From assembly GCA_002501695.1 (NCBI GenBank), contig DANZ01000068.1, forward strand, positions 1-6,965: 6,965 nucleotides of DNA, in the 5' to 3' direction. This stretch comes from Methanolobus sp. UBA474 (GTDB taxonomy: Archaea; Halobacteriota; Methanosarcinia; Methanosarcinales; Methanosarcinaceae). The notes under the pieces were generated by a model, which was not told the origin of the DNA, did no database searches, and saw nothing but the letters and a program-made list of their open reading frames with translations. Numbering within the stretch: position 1 is the first letter of the stretch; each line of letters opens with the position of its first letter. Positions 1 to 6,591 of the stretch are shown here, piece after piece. Both the position numbers and the translations under genes were made by a program.

Positions 1-768
1 CGGGACAGGTACATGCATGGTAACAGCATGCTGATACTGAACCTGGGCATCGGCAATGCAATGGGAGAGCTCGGACTGGAAGGCATCAAAGACCTGACAT
101 CCGTAGTTGAAGGTGATCTGGGCTGGATGCCAGCTCCGCCCGGTACCAGTGTCACGATCACAGGTGGTTCGGTAGTATTCTTCACGGTCATATCAGCACT
201 TACGTCCGGGCGCATGCTCATGACCATGCTTGGGCTTGTGCTGGTCTTTGCAGGCCTGCTTGTTATCTATCGCGATTATCTGAAAGCTTTGACCCCGGTG
301 ATCACCATGTTCATGGTCATCGGCTGGTCGGGCGGACTGATGTACTATCTGGGAGTAGAGTACACTCCCATGACCGCCACACTGGGAGCTCTCATCCTCG
401 GAGTCGGTTCGGAGTATGCGGTGCTGATGATGGAGAGATATTTCGAGGAAAGGGATAAAGGGGCAGCTCCGGAGGAAGCAATGAGAGAGGCAAGTGTCAA
501 GATAGGAAAAGCTATTGTCACTTCCGGTCTTACAACGGTCTTCGGATTCGCAGCCCTGATAGCTTCACCTTTCAGTATGACAAGTAATTTCGGCTTCATA
601 ACTGTCATGGATGTCATCCTGGCATTGCTTGCGTCTTTCATTGTATTCCCTGCTGTTATTGTATTGCTTGACAAGCACCGTGAGAACAGGAAACACAGGA
701 AGAACGAGCGTGCGTTGCAAATAGTTGGTTCTGATGGAAAAATAGCCCCGAAGGAGGCAGCGTTCTGA
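1..768 (+). CDS. RND-superfamily exporter, HAE3/MMPL type, C-terminal part (5' truncated)
   Basis: This is the C-terminal 255 residues of a proton-driven RND exporter of the cytoplasmic membrane. The frame is open to the first base of the window, so the ATG at 13 is internal and the true start lies upstream. Residues 1-57 are the end of the second large extracytoplasmic loop. Five hydrophobic segments follow, at about 74-90, 97-117, 122-144, 170-189 and 197-223, as expected for TM8-TM12. TM10 carries the family-like stretch GVGSEYAVLMMERYFEE, and TM11 the stretch TTVFGFAALIASPF. The E-Y pair in TM10 sits where MmpL-type proteins have an Asp-Tyr proton-relay pair. The tail (224-255) is basic and probably cytosolic. 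The stop overlaps the next start (TGATG), indicating translational coupling. The substrate cannot be read from the sequence; lipids, hydrophobic compounds or envelope precursors are known for relatives. The family call is confident, the substrate is unknown. Confidence 0.9.
   Translation, partial: RDRYMHGNSMLILNLGIGNAMGELGLEGIKDLTSVVEGDLGWMPAPPGTSVTITGGSVVFFTVISALTSGRMLMTMLGLVLVFAGLLVIYRDYLKALTPVITMFMVIGWSGGLMYYLGVEYTPMTATLGALILGVGSEYAVLMMERYFEERDKGAAPEEAMREASVKIGKAIVTSGLTTVFGFAALIASPFSMTSNFGFITVMDVILALLASFIVFPAVIVLLDKHRENRKHRKNERALQIVGSDGKIAPKEAAF
751..757 (+). promoter_or_regulatory. Ribosome binding site for the first anchored extracellular protein
   Basis: AAGGAGG lies within the last codons of the exporter gene, 10 nt before the ATG at 768. 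Together with the TGATG stop/start overlap it supports that start and translation from the exporter transcript. Confidence 0.75.
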
Positions 769-1865
769 TGGATATAAATGAAAAAGCACTTCTGAGGAGG
801 TTTGGTCTGGTTGCTGCAGGGCTCTGTATCCTTATGGCTGCATTGGTCCCCCTTACATCAGTGTCGGCAGCAAAGGAATTCATATCTCCTGGTTACGAAC
901 TCACCACAAACTACTATCGAAGCTACGGTGAACCCGATATATCTGTTTCCGTAGTGGGCGACACCGAAGTCGAAAGAGGGGATACCGTCAGCCTGGAAGT
1001 TGTCCTTTCTAACAGAGGAATATTCTATGGTGTCAAAAGTGTTACCAGTGTCGGTACGTCCGAAGCGGACCATGCCATATCTTTGCAGGAGCTGGAATAT
1101 GAAAAGCTCAGGACCGTTGCAAATGGCGTAAAAACAAGCATTGTTTCCGGTACGGAATATATCACGATCGATCCCGCAACCAGCAGCCAGACGCTGGAGG
1201 ATCCGTTATATCCCGGTGAATTGCCGGAAGACCCTCTAAAGTTCACGATCACTGTATCCAATAATGCTCCGGCAGGAGTTTACATGCTGGGGATGCCCAT
1301 CACCTATGAATATCAGAGCGATGTCAGGATGACCGGCGGGAAGGCAGTTTCCCTGGGTCTGCCAGACCTTGATCATGTGAACTACTATACGCCTGTGAAC
1401 AGGACGCTGTATGTTCCGGTTATTGTAAAGCCTGCAGCAAAATTCGCAGTGACGGATATTTCCGGCGGGCTTGAAGCTGGCAAAGATAGCACTGTCAATA
1501 TCACCTATACGAATATAGGCGAGCTTCCTGCAACAGATGCCGTTGCCAGGGTGATATTGATGAAGCCGCTTGGTACGGACAATTCTGTCAGATCCCTAGG
1601 CACATTAATGCCCGGCGAGAGCAGGACGGCTTCATTCAGCATCTCCTCAGAGATGCAGGCACTTGATAAAGCGTATGCTCTTGACACGGAGGTAAAGTAC
1701 CGTGATGCGGATGAGGATATTGCCTACTCCGGCAATATAAAGGCCAATGTTCGTATGCATTCCCCTGAGAGACAGGTAAACGTTACGGGACTGGCCCTGG
1801 CAGGCATACTGATCATGTTTGTTGTACTTATGATCAAATCTGTAAAAAAGAAGCGCAATGGATAA
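768..1865 (+). CDS. Membrane-anchored extracellular S-layer-like protein (COG1361-like), paralogue 1
   Basis: This 365-residue protein is probably exported and held outside the membrane. A signal peptide covers about residues 11-35 (hydrophobic core 13-30, likely cleavage near SVSA). Two beta-rich, CARDB/NEW3-like domains follow: about 52-220, with YGEPD at 53-57 and RGDTVSLEV at 70-78, and about 222-330, with NITYTNIGE at 244-252. A single membrane helix lies at about 340-357, followed by the basic tail KSVKKKRNG. Three N-glycosylation sequons are visible, at N211, N244 and N338. I know of no enzymatic motif here. The architecture resembles archaeal COG1361 S-layer-related proteins, often found beside MMPL-type exporters. 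The start overlaps the exporter stop by one base and is preceded by AAGGAGG. It is clearly homologous along its length to the next gene product. I infer an accessory or adaptor role for the exporter at the cell envelope; a purely structural role is the main alternative. Confidence 0.8.
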   Translation: MDINEKALLRRFGLVAAGLCILMAALVPLTSVSAAKEFISPGYELTTNYYRSYGEPDISVSVVGDTEVERGDTVSLEVVLSNRGIFYGVKSVTSVGTSEADHAISLQELEYEKLRTVANGVKTSIVSGTEYITIDPATSSQTLEDPLYPGELPEDPLKFTITVSNNAPAGVYMLGMPITYEYQSDVRMTGGKAVSLGLPDLDHVNYYTPVNRTLYVPVIVKPAAKFAVTDISGGLEAGKDSTVNITYTNIGELPATDAVARVILMKPLGTDNSVRSLGTLMPGESRTASFSISSEMQALDKAYALDTEVKYRDADEDIAYSGNIKANVRMHSPERQVNVTGLALAGILIMFVVLMIKSVKKKRNG

Positions 1866-1881
1866 GCATCAATTAGGACGT

Positions 1882-1886
1882 GGAGG
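1882..1886 (+). promoter_or_regulatory. Ribosome binding site that fixes the start of paralogue 2
   Basis: GGAGG lies 7 nt before the ATG at 1894. The alternative in-frame ATG at 1858 has no comparable site and would put 12 polar residues ahead of the signal peptide, so 1894 is the preferred start. Confidence 0.75.
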
Positions 1887-1893
1887 AAGATAC

Positions 1894-2997
1894 ATGCTTA
1901 ATATGGAACACCTGAAGAAAACAACTTCGATAATTCTATTCTTATTAATGATCCTGCTGGTTGCAGCCCCTGTAAATGCACAGGTACCGGTAATGGACAT
2001 CAAGATGCCTGATTTCTTTAACTTTGACGAGAATTACTATACAGTATATGGCGGCCCTGATGTAAGTGCTACGTTTATTGGAAGTAATGAATTCTCCCGC
2101 GGGGATGAAGTAACTATCAACCTGGACCTTATGAACAAAGGTGTTGTGACCGGTTTTAAGTCCGAGACAGGGTCTGGATCCCTTACTGATCTTGAGCAGA
2201 AGATACAGCAGGCTGAAATGGGTTACGAAGCGCAGAGAACTACTGCTATCGGTATAGTCGCTATCCTCAACTCGAGTACTCCTTATATCAGGGTGAAATC
2301 AGGTCCGCAGGAAGCAGGGACCCTTCCCAGCGGTCAGCAGGCTGAAGATCCGGTAAAGTTCAACATAGAGATATCAAAGAACACGCCGGCAGGTGCGTAT
2401 CCGCTTACACTTGACCTGTTATATGGTTACCAGGAGAATGTCCAGATAAACGGCGATGAAGAGACAGACCTGGGGATCACAAATATGGAGGTCGGTCTGT
2501 GGTATGCGGTAGGGCACCAGAACCAGACGGTCAACATTGTCGTGAAGGAAGAGGCCGACTTTGAGATCATGGGTGTGGAAGGTGATCTCTACGCCAATCA
2601 GGAGAACCTCCTGTATGTGACATTCAGGAACAGCGGGGAGGAACCTGTAAAGGATGCTATAGTCAGGATAAGTGCTGACACTCCCTTCAGTACGACCGAC
2701 GATCAGGCTTTCCTGGGTTCACTCGCACCCGGAGAGACAGCAAAGGCACTTTTTAAATTAAAGACGGATGGGTCCGCCGTGCCAAAGGCATATGTTATCA
2801 ACAGTGAGATCAGGTACGAAGATAGTGACGGTCACAGCCAGATATCTGATACGCTGAAGATCCAGACCCGGACATTGCCTGCAAGGTCTGCGCTTAGCGG
2901 GCTCTCGGGGAACATCTGGCTGTTTGTGATCATAGCTATTGTTGTAGCTGCGGCCGGGTATGTCGTTTACGGCAGGCTCTTCAAAAATAAGGGATGA
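1894..2997 (+). CDS. Membrane-anchored extracellular S-layer-like protein (COG1361-like), paralogue 2
   Basis: This 367-residue protein is the third gene of the exporter operon. With the ATG at 1894 it begins with a compact signal peptide: basic HLKK at 6-9, hydrophobic core 12-26, and likely cleavage after VNA at residue 29. The mature part has two beta-rich domains, about 48-217 and 220-327. A single membrane helix at about 341-360 and the short basic tail RLFKNKG follow. Motifs shared with the preceding gene include YGGPD (52-56), RGDEVTI (69-75), EDPVKF (151-156), NTPAGAY (163-169), a Tyr-Gly-Tyr-Gln stretch before the second domain, and KAYVINSEIRYEDSD near the C-terminus. Sequons are at N126 and N210. 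The genes are separated by 28 bp and run in the same direction, so co-transcription is likely. The shared layout implies tandem duplication, perhaps forming a hetero-oligomer, but this is inference. No catalytic residues are recognisable. An ATG at 1858 would give 379 residues. Confidence 0.8.
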   Translation: MLNMEHLKKTTSIILFLLMILLVAAPVNAQVPVMDIKMPDFFNFDENYYTVYGGPDVSATFIGSNEFSRGDEVTINLDLMNKGVVTGFKSETGSGSLTDLEQKIQQAEMGYEAQRTTAIGIVAILNSSTPYIRVKSGPQEAGTLPSGQQAEDPVKFNIEISKNTPAGAYPLTLDLLYGYQENVQINGDEETDLGITNMEVGLWYAVGHQNQTVNIVVKEEADFEIMGVEGDLYANQENLLYVTFRNSGEEPVKDAIVRISADTPFSTTDDQAFLGSLAPGETAKALFKLKTDGSAVPKAYVINSEIRYEDSDGHSQISDTLKIQTRTLPARSALSGLSGNIWLFVIIAIVVAAAGYVVYGRLFKNKG

Positions 2998-3010
2998 TCC
3001 TCCCTTATTT
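2985..3010 (+). terminator. Perfect 10-bp hairpin spanning the stop codon of paralogue 2
   Basis: AAATAAGGGA (2985-2994) and TCCCTTATTT (3001-3010) are exact reverse complements around a 6-nt loop, TGATCC, which contains the TGA stop (2995-2997). The hairpin marks the end of the exporter operon. No T-run follows directly, so it may stabilise or process the mRNA 3' end instead of acting as a classical terminator. An overlapping smaller palindrome, GGATGATCC (2992-3000), is also present. Confidence 0.5.
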
Positions 3011-3071
3011 CCTCCGGTCAATACTGTAAAAGTACAACTATCCATCGATCCTCTATACGGTATTTGATAAC

Positions 3072-3887
3072 ATGGTATCTCTGATAGACTCCCTGCGCAA
3101 TCTGGGGCTGACCGCTTATGAAGCGAAAGTACTTGTGGCCCTTACTAAAAAGGGCAGCAGTTCTGTTGTTGACCTGCACGGACTTTCCGGCATCCCCCGG
3201 TCCGCAGTCTATGGTGCATTGAAGAAACTGGAAGAGAAGGGTATTATAGAGGTCCGGAACACCAAGCCAATGAAATATAAGTGCGTCCCTCCGGAAATAG
3301 CCATTGAGAGGCTGAAACAGGATTTTGATATCGAGTCCGGCAATGCACTCAGGCAGCTTGAGGACATTTACAGGTCCGTTGATCCGGGCGGTAAAGAAGA
3401 GGGCACATGGACAATAAATGGCTATCGGCATGTCACAGAAAAGATGGTCCGGATAATAAGTGGTGCAAGGGAGGAACTCTTTTTGACTGCTCCAACCCCG
3501 TTCTACCGGGAAGTACCAGGGGCTACGCCCAGGATGGCTGAGAAGAGCCATTGTATAATGCTTAAGATCCTGCTTGATAAGCTACAGTCCGGAGTGAAGA
3601 TCCGGCTCATATCCTATGATCCCGAAAAGGCCCGCTACCTTGCAAAGGTCCTGCCCGGCGCGCATGTAAGGGTATATGTCCGAGAAGGAGGAGAACTGCC
3701 TTCCAAGGGTGGTGTGATCGTTGTCGACTCCGGAGAGGTGCTGATCGATATAAAGGAGGCTGCAGGAAATAAAGAGGACCTGACTGCCTTATGGTCGAAC
3801 GGTAAGGAGTTCGTGACCATATTCAGGCATCTGCTGGAGGTTGAGTGGGAATCGTCGGAAGAGATCAATGCTTTTCCGAACGATTGA
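3072..3887 (+). CDS. TrmB-family winged-helix transcriptional regulator
   Basis: This 271-residue cytosolic DNA-binding protein has the TrmB layout. Residues 4-72 form the winged helix, with the family-typical opening LRNLGLTAYEAKVLVAL at 8-24. The recognition-helix region is SGIPRSAVYGALKKLEEKG (39-57), followed by the wing. A helical, probably coiled-coil linker spans about 74-103. The rest (about 110-260) is an alpha/beta effector domain like the PLD-like C-terminal part of TrmB proteins, with GVKIRLIS (174-181) and GVIVVDSGEVLI (214-225); no HKD catalytic motif is present. Known relatives bind sugars or other small ligands, but this ligand cannot be predicted. The start follows an upstream in-frame stop at 3027 and has no clear ribosome site. 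The gene lies 74 bp after the exporter operon on the same strand, so control of that operon is a reasonable guess. Its last 23 bases overlap the end of convergent proB. Confidence 0.88.
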   Translation: MVSLIDSLRNLGLTAYEAKVLVALTKKGSSSVVDLHGLSGIPRSAVYGALKKLEEKGIIEVRNTKPMKYKCVPPEIAIERLKQDFDIESGNALRQLEDIYRSVDPGGKEEGTWTINGYRHVTEKMVRIISGAREELFLTAPTPFYREVPGATPRMAEKSHCIMLKILLDKLQSGVKIRLISYDPEKARYLAKVLPGAHVRVYVREGGELPSKGGVIVVDSGEVLIDIKEAAGNKEDLTALWSNGKEFVTIFRHLLEVEWESSEEINAFPND

Positions 3888-5007
3888 ACATTCCGATGTT
3901 CTCCTTTTTCACAACGTTGTTATAGTTCTTGTAACCAAGTATGTCGGCTATCAGGTTGGTGTGCTTTCCCTTGATCTTTTCCAGTTCATCGGATGTATAG
4001 TCTGTTATACCTTTTGCGAATACTTCCCCGTTGCATCTTATCTCTATAATGTCGCCCCTGTCAAAGCTGCCGTTGACGTTGAGCACTCCTGATGGAAGCA
4101 GGCTCATGCTATCCATTATTGCATTCTTTGCACCTTCATCGACATCCACCGAGCCTGAAGAGATCGAGAGTATTATCCAGCGTATCCTGTTCTTGTGCAC
4201 TTCCTGGTTTGCAAGGAAAAGCGTGCCGATATCTTCCCCGGCGAGCACTCTACTGACAACTTCCTCGGTGCTGCTGTTCGCAATTATCATGTTGCAGCCT
4301 GCCATATGGCATATCTTGGCGGCATCTATCTTTGTGCGCATCCCGCCGACACCTTTCATGCTGGTGGGGCTGCCTCCGTAGCTCTCCACCTCGGGTGTGA
4401 TCTCCTCGATGACACTTATCATATGTGCATCATTGTTGCGCTTTGGGTTCTTATCATACAGGCCGTCAATATCGGAAAGTATTATCAGCAGGTCTGCTTC
4501 GGTTTTGCTTGCCACTACTGCTGAAAGTTTGTCATTGTCACCGAAGGTGGCTTCTATCTCATTTACGCAGATGGTATCATTCTCATTGATGATGGGGATC
4601 ACCCCGTAGCTGAGCAGCGTGGAAATACTGTTCCTCAGGTTGAGGTAGGTGAGCCGGTTCGAAAATGATTCGTATGTAAGGAGTATCTGGGCCACCTTAA
4701 GGTTGTGCCTGTTGAATGAATTGCCCCACTCCTGCATTAGCACACTCTGCCCTATGGCCGCGCATGCCTGTCGGATGGGTATCTCCCGGGGACGGCAGCC
4801 AAGGCCCAGTATGTCGATGCCTATGCCTATGGCGCCTGAACTCACCAGGATGACCTGTCTGCCCTGTGCATGCAGAGCAGCAACCTGGGAGGCCATGCCG
4901 TCCATGAACCGGTGATTGAGTTTCCCGTCCTCGGTACTGATGGAAGACGTACCTATCTTCACCACGACCTTGTTAAGACCGTTAAAAAGCTCTTTCCGAT
5001 CGATCAC
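3865..5007 (-). CDS. proB: Glutamate 5-kinase (gamma-glutamyl kinase) with PUA domain
   Basis: ProB phosphorylates L-glutamate with ATP to gamma-glutamyl phosphate, the first and usually proline-inhibited step of proline synthesis, in the cytosol. The 380-residue length is close to that of classical ProB. The amino-acid-kinase domain (about 10-265) shows VVVKIGTSSIS (13-23), VSSGAIGIG (55-63), INENDT (140-145), FGDNDKLSAVVASK (155-168), LSDIDGLYDKNP (177-188) and the glycine-rich signature MKGVGGMRTKIDAA (217-230). A C-terminal PUA domain occupies about 275-362, including LPSGVLNVNGSFDRGDIIEI. The start is GTG, preceded on the minus strand by AGAGG with an 8-nt spacer; no ATG fits, since the next Met is residue 35 or later. 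It lies 52 bp after proA and is probably co-transcribed with it. The 18 or so residues after the PUA domain are lysine-rich and poorly conserved in appearance. Confidence 0.96.
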   Translation of the reverse strand: MIDRKELFNGLNKVVVKIGTSSISTEDGKLNHRFMDGMASQVAALHAQGRQVILVSSGAIGIGIDILGLGCRPREIPIRQACAAIGQSVLMQEWGNSFNRHNLKVAQILLTYESFSNRLTYLNLRNSISTLLSYGVIPIINENDTICVNEIEATFGDNDKLSAVVASKTEADLLIILSDIDGLYDKNPKRNNDAHMISVIEEITPEVESYGGSPTSMKGVGGMRTKIDAAKICHMAGCNMIIANSSTEEVVSRVLAGEDIGTLFLANQEVHKNRIRWIILSISSGSVDVDEGAKNAIMDSMSLLPSGVLNVNGSFDRGDIIEIRCNGEVFAKGITDYTSDELEKIKGKHTNLIADILGYKNYNNVVKKENIGMFNRSEKH

Positions 5008-5015
5008 TATAAATG

Positions 5016-5020
5016 CCTCT
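5016..5020 (-). promoter_or_regulatory. Ribosome binding site for the GTG start of proB
   Basis: On the minus strand AGAGG is followed by an 8-nt spacer (CATTTATA) and the GTG at 5007-5005. It is a modest match, but it supports the non-ATG start. The spacer also contains TTTATA, which is too close to the start to serve as a TATA box for proB itself. Confidence 0.5.
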
Positions 5021-5059
5021 GTAATTTAGGGATAAAGGATATGCGCACCCGGTATGAGC

Positions 5060-6415
5060 TCATTCTATACCCATTATTTCCGAGATGGTCCTGTCGAGTT
5101 TCCTGTGAGTGAACTTACGGGCATCAGGGCCGACATAGTCTGCCACTTTGTCGCCGTTGCCAAGCAGGATGTATTTGTATATCAGCAGCCCTTCCATGCC
5201 CACAGGCCCTCTTGCATGGATCTTATTCGTACTGATCCCGACTTCTGCACCTTTACCATAGCGGAAGCCGTCGGCGAACCTGGTGGAAGCGTTCACCATT
5301 ATGCTTGAAGAATCCACAAGGTCCCCAAACAGTTTCCTGTTGAAAACGTCCTCCGTGATAATGGCATCAGTATGGCGGGAGCCATATGTATTTATGTGGC
5401 ATATGGCCTCTTCGACGGAACCCACGATCTTGATGGAAATTATCAGATCGTTGTATTCTGTCGACCAGTCCTCTTCCGTAGCCCTGACGATGCTTTTGAG
5501 GAACTCTATGTGCTCAAGGATAGCATAGGACTTAACATCACAGCGCATTTCTACTCCTGCGATGTCAAACATCTGTGCCATTGCAGGTAAGAACTTCTCA
5601 GCTACGCTTTCATGGACCAGCAATGTCTCGATGGCATTGCAGACCGCAGGGTACTGTACCTTGGAATCAAAACAGACGCCGTAGGCTTTACCAAGATCAG
5701 CGCTGCTGTCAACATACGCATGGCATATCCCGTCTGCGTGTCCGAGGACCGGTATCCTGGTATTGTCCTTGATGAACTTTACGAATGAATTGGAGCCTCT
5801 GGGGATCAGCAGGTCGATATATGCGTCCATGCCCAGCAGGTCCTTTACTTCCTCTCTGGTCTCTATCAGCTGGAAGGCGCCTTCCGGCATTCCTTCTGTC
5901 GATTCGGCCGCCTGCAGCAGCAAGTCGAAGATAGTGCGGTTGGAATTAGAAGCCTCACTTCCGCCCTTGAAAATAGTGGAGTTCCCGCTTTTGAGGCACA
6001 GGGACATGACCTGGGGCACAACATCGGGGCGCGCCTCAAAGATCACGCCTATGAGGCCTATGGGGCAGCTTACCTGATATAGCTCAAGGTTCCTGTCAAG
6101 CTCAAGGGCACTGATGGTCTTGCCTACCGGGTCTTCCAGCTTAATGACATCCTGTATTCCGCTGATCATACCCGTGATCTTGCTGTCCGTGACCTTCAGC
6201 CTGTCAACCAGGGCCTGAGGAAGTTCCCCTTTCCTTCTGAGCTTTTCAGCTAGTTCAACATCCCTTACATTAGCCTCCAATATGGTCCGGCGGTTCTCAT
6301 CCAGTGCCTGTGCCATAGCTTCAAGAGCAGCGTTCTTTGTTGCGGTATCAACACTCGCAAGGACTATAGATGCCTTTTTCGCCTGCATCACTTTAGCTTC
6401 GATATCTGTAACCAT
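5060..6415 (-). CDS. proA: Gamma-glutamyl phosphate reductase (glutamate-5-semialdehyde dehydrogenase), long form
   Basis: ProA reduces gamma-glutamyl phosphate with NADPH to glutamate-5-semialdehyde, which cyclises to pyrroline-5-carboxylate. It is the second step of proline synthesis and belongs to the aldehyde dehydrogenase superfamily. The 451-residue product has the cofactor-domain stretch IGVIFEARPDVVPQV (122-136) and the stretch KSGNSTIFKGGSEASNSNR (142-160). LIPRGSNSFVKFI (203-215) and VLGHADGICHAYVD (223-236) follow. The catalytic cysteine is C259 in YPAVCNAIETLL. The family signature runs from V331 to I352 (VGSVEEAICH then INTYGSRHTDAI), followed by NASTRFADGFRYGKGAEVGI (375-394) and KIHARGPVG. 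It is about 35 residues longer than the 417-residue E. coli enzyme, with extra sequence around 280-320, much like yeast Pro2. I start at the ATG (6415-6413), preceded by a weak GGATGA six bases upstream of an extra TTG codon region; a TTG directly before the ATG would add one residue. It is first in the proA-proB operon. Confidence 0.96.
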   Translation of the reverse strand: MVTDIEAKVMQAKKASIVLASVDTATKNAALEAMAQALDENRRTILEANVRDVELAEKLRRKGELPQALVDRLKVTDSKITGMISGIQDVIKLEDPVGKTISALELDRNLELYQVSCPIGLIGVIFEARPDVVPQVMSLCLKSGNSTIFKGGSEASNSNRTIFDLLLQAAESTEGMPEGAFQLIETREEVKDLLGMDAYIDLLIPRGSNSFVKFIKDNTRIPVLGHADGICHAYVDSSADLGKAYGVCFDSKVQYPAVCNAIETLLVHESVAEKFLPAMAQMFDIAGVEMRCDVKSYAILEHIEFLKSIVRATEEDWSTEYNDLIISIKIVGSVEEAICHINTYGSRHTDAIITEDVFNRKLFGDLVDSSSIMVNASTRFADGFRYGKGAEVGISTNKIHARGPVGMEGLLIYKYILLGNGDKVADYVGPDARKFTHRKLDRTISEIMGIE

Positions 6416-6472
6416 CAATGATCATCCGGATAGATTTGTAAAAGAGTGTATAGGATATGTCTCTCGTAACTA

Positions 6473-6480
6473 GAATATAA
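6473..6480 (-). promoter_or_regulatory. Candidate TATA box for the proA-proB operon
   Basis: The minus strand reads TTATATTC, preceded by AATAGG. A start site about 26 bases downstream would fall near 6450 and give a leader of roughly 35 nt. A second AT-rich candidate, CAAATATATG, lies further upstream at about 6504-6513 and would give a leader near 67 nt. The choice cannot be made from sequence alone. Confidence 0.4.
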
Positions 6481-6506
6481 CCTATTGCAAATAATTCTTT
6501 ACACAT

Positions 6507-6532
6507 ATATTTGTCGATAATATTTGTCGATA
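6507..6532. repeat. Two-copy exact 13-bp tandem repeat, candidate operator
   Basis: ATATTTGTCGATA occurs at 6507-6519 and again, with no mismatch and no spacer, at 6520-6532. Homology stops exactly at both outer edges. It lies between the divergent proA and TauE/SafE genes, about 26 bp upstream of the proA TATA candidate and about 60 bp upstream of the TATA-like palindrome facing the other way. A period of 13 bp is not one helical turn, so two copies would present slightly rotated faces to a protein. A role as a regulator site is inferred from position only. Confidence 0.6.
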
Positions 6533-6591
6533 TATCCTATCCTGCCTGAGTTTATACTGAAAAGGGAACTTACAGGATTTTATCAATATTC

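Noticed and set aside
351..369. Small inverted repeat GGGAGT...ACTCCC
   Set aside because: It is only 6 bp with a 7-nt loop inside the exporter coding region. It is likely a by-product of codon use.
13..768. ATG at 13 as the start of the exporter gene
   Set aside because: The frame is open upstream to base 1 and the product would begin inside an extracytoplasmic loop, lacking the N-terminal half of the exporter. It is an internal methionine.
1858..1893. Upstream ATG at 1858 as the start of paralogue 2
   Set aside because: It adds 12 polar residues before the signal peptide and lacks a good ribosome site. The ATG at 1894 has GGAGG at a 7-nt spacing.
3022..3034. TACT-GTAAA-AGTA dyad as a TrmB operator
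   Set aside because: The arms are only 4 bp and match no operator I can name with confidence.
3018..3551. 177-residue minus-strand open frame opposite the TrmB-type gene
   Set aside because: It is antisense to a well-supported gene, has no recognisable domain, and has an unusual Cys/Tyr/Phe-rich composition typical of a shadow frame.
6416..6418. TTG at 6418 as the proA start
   Set aside because: It lies directly before an ATG in the same frame, and ATG is the more likely initiator. The difference is one residue.
6507..6532. CRISPR-like array
   Set aside because: There are only two abutting 13-bp copies with no spacers. It is far too short for a CRISPR array.
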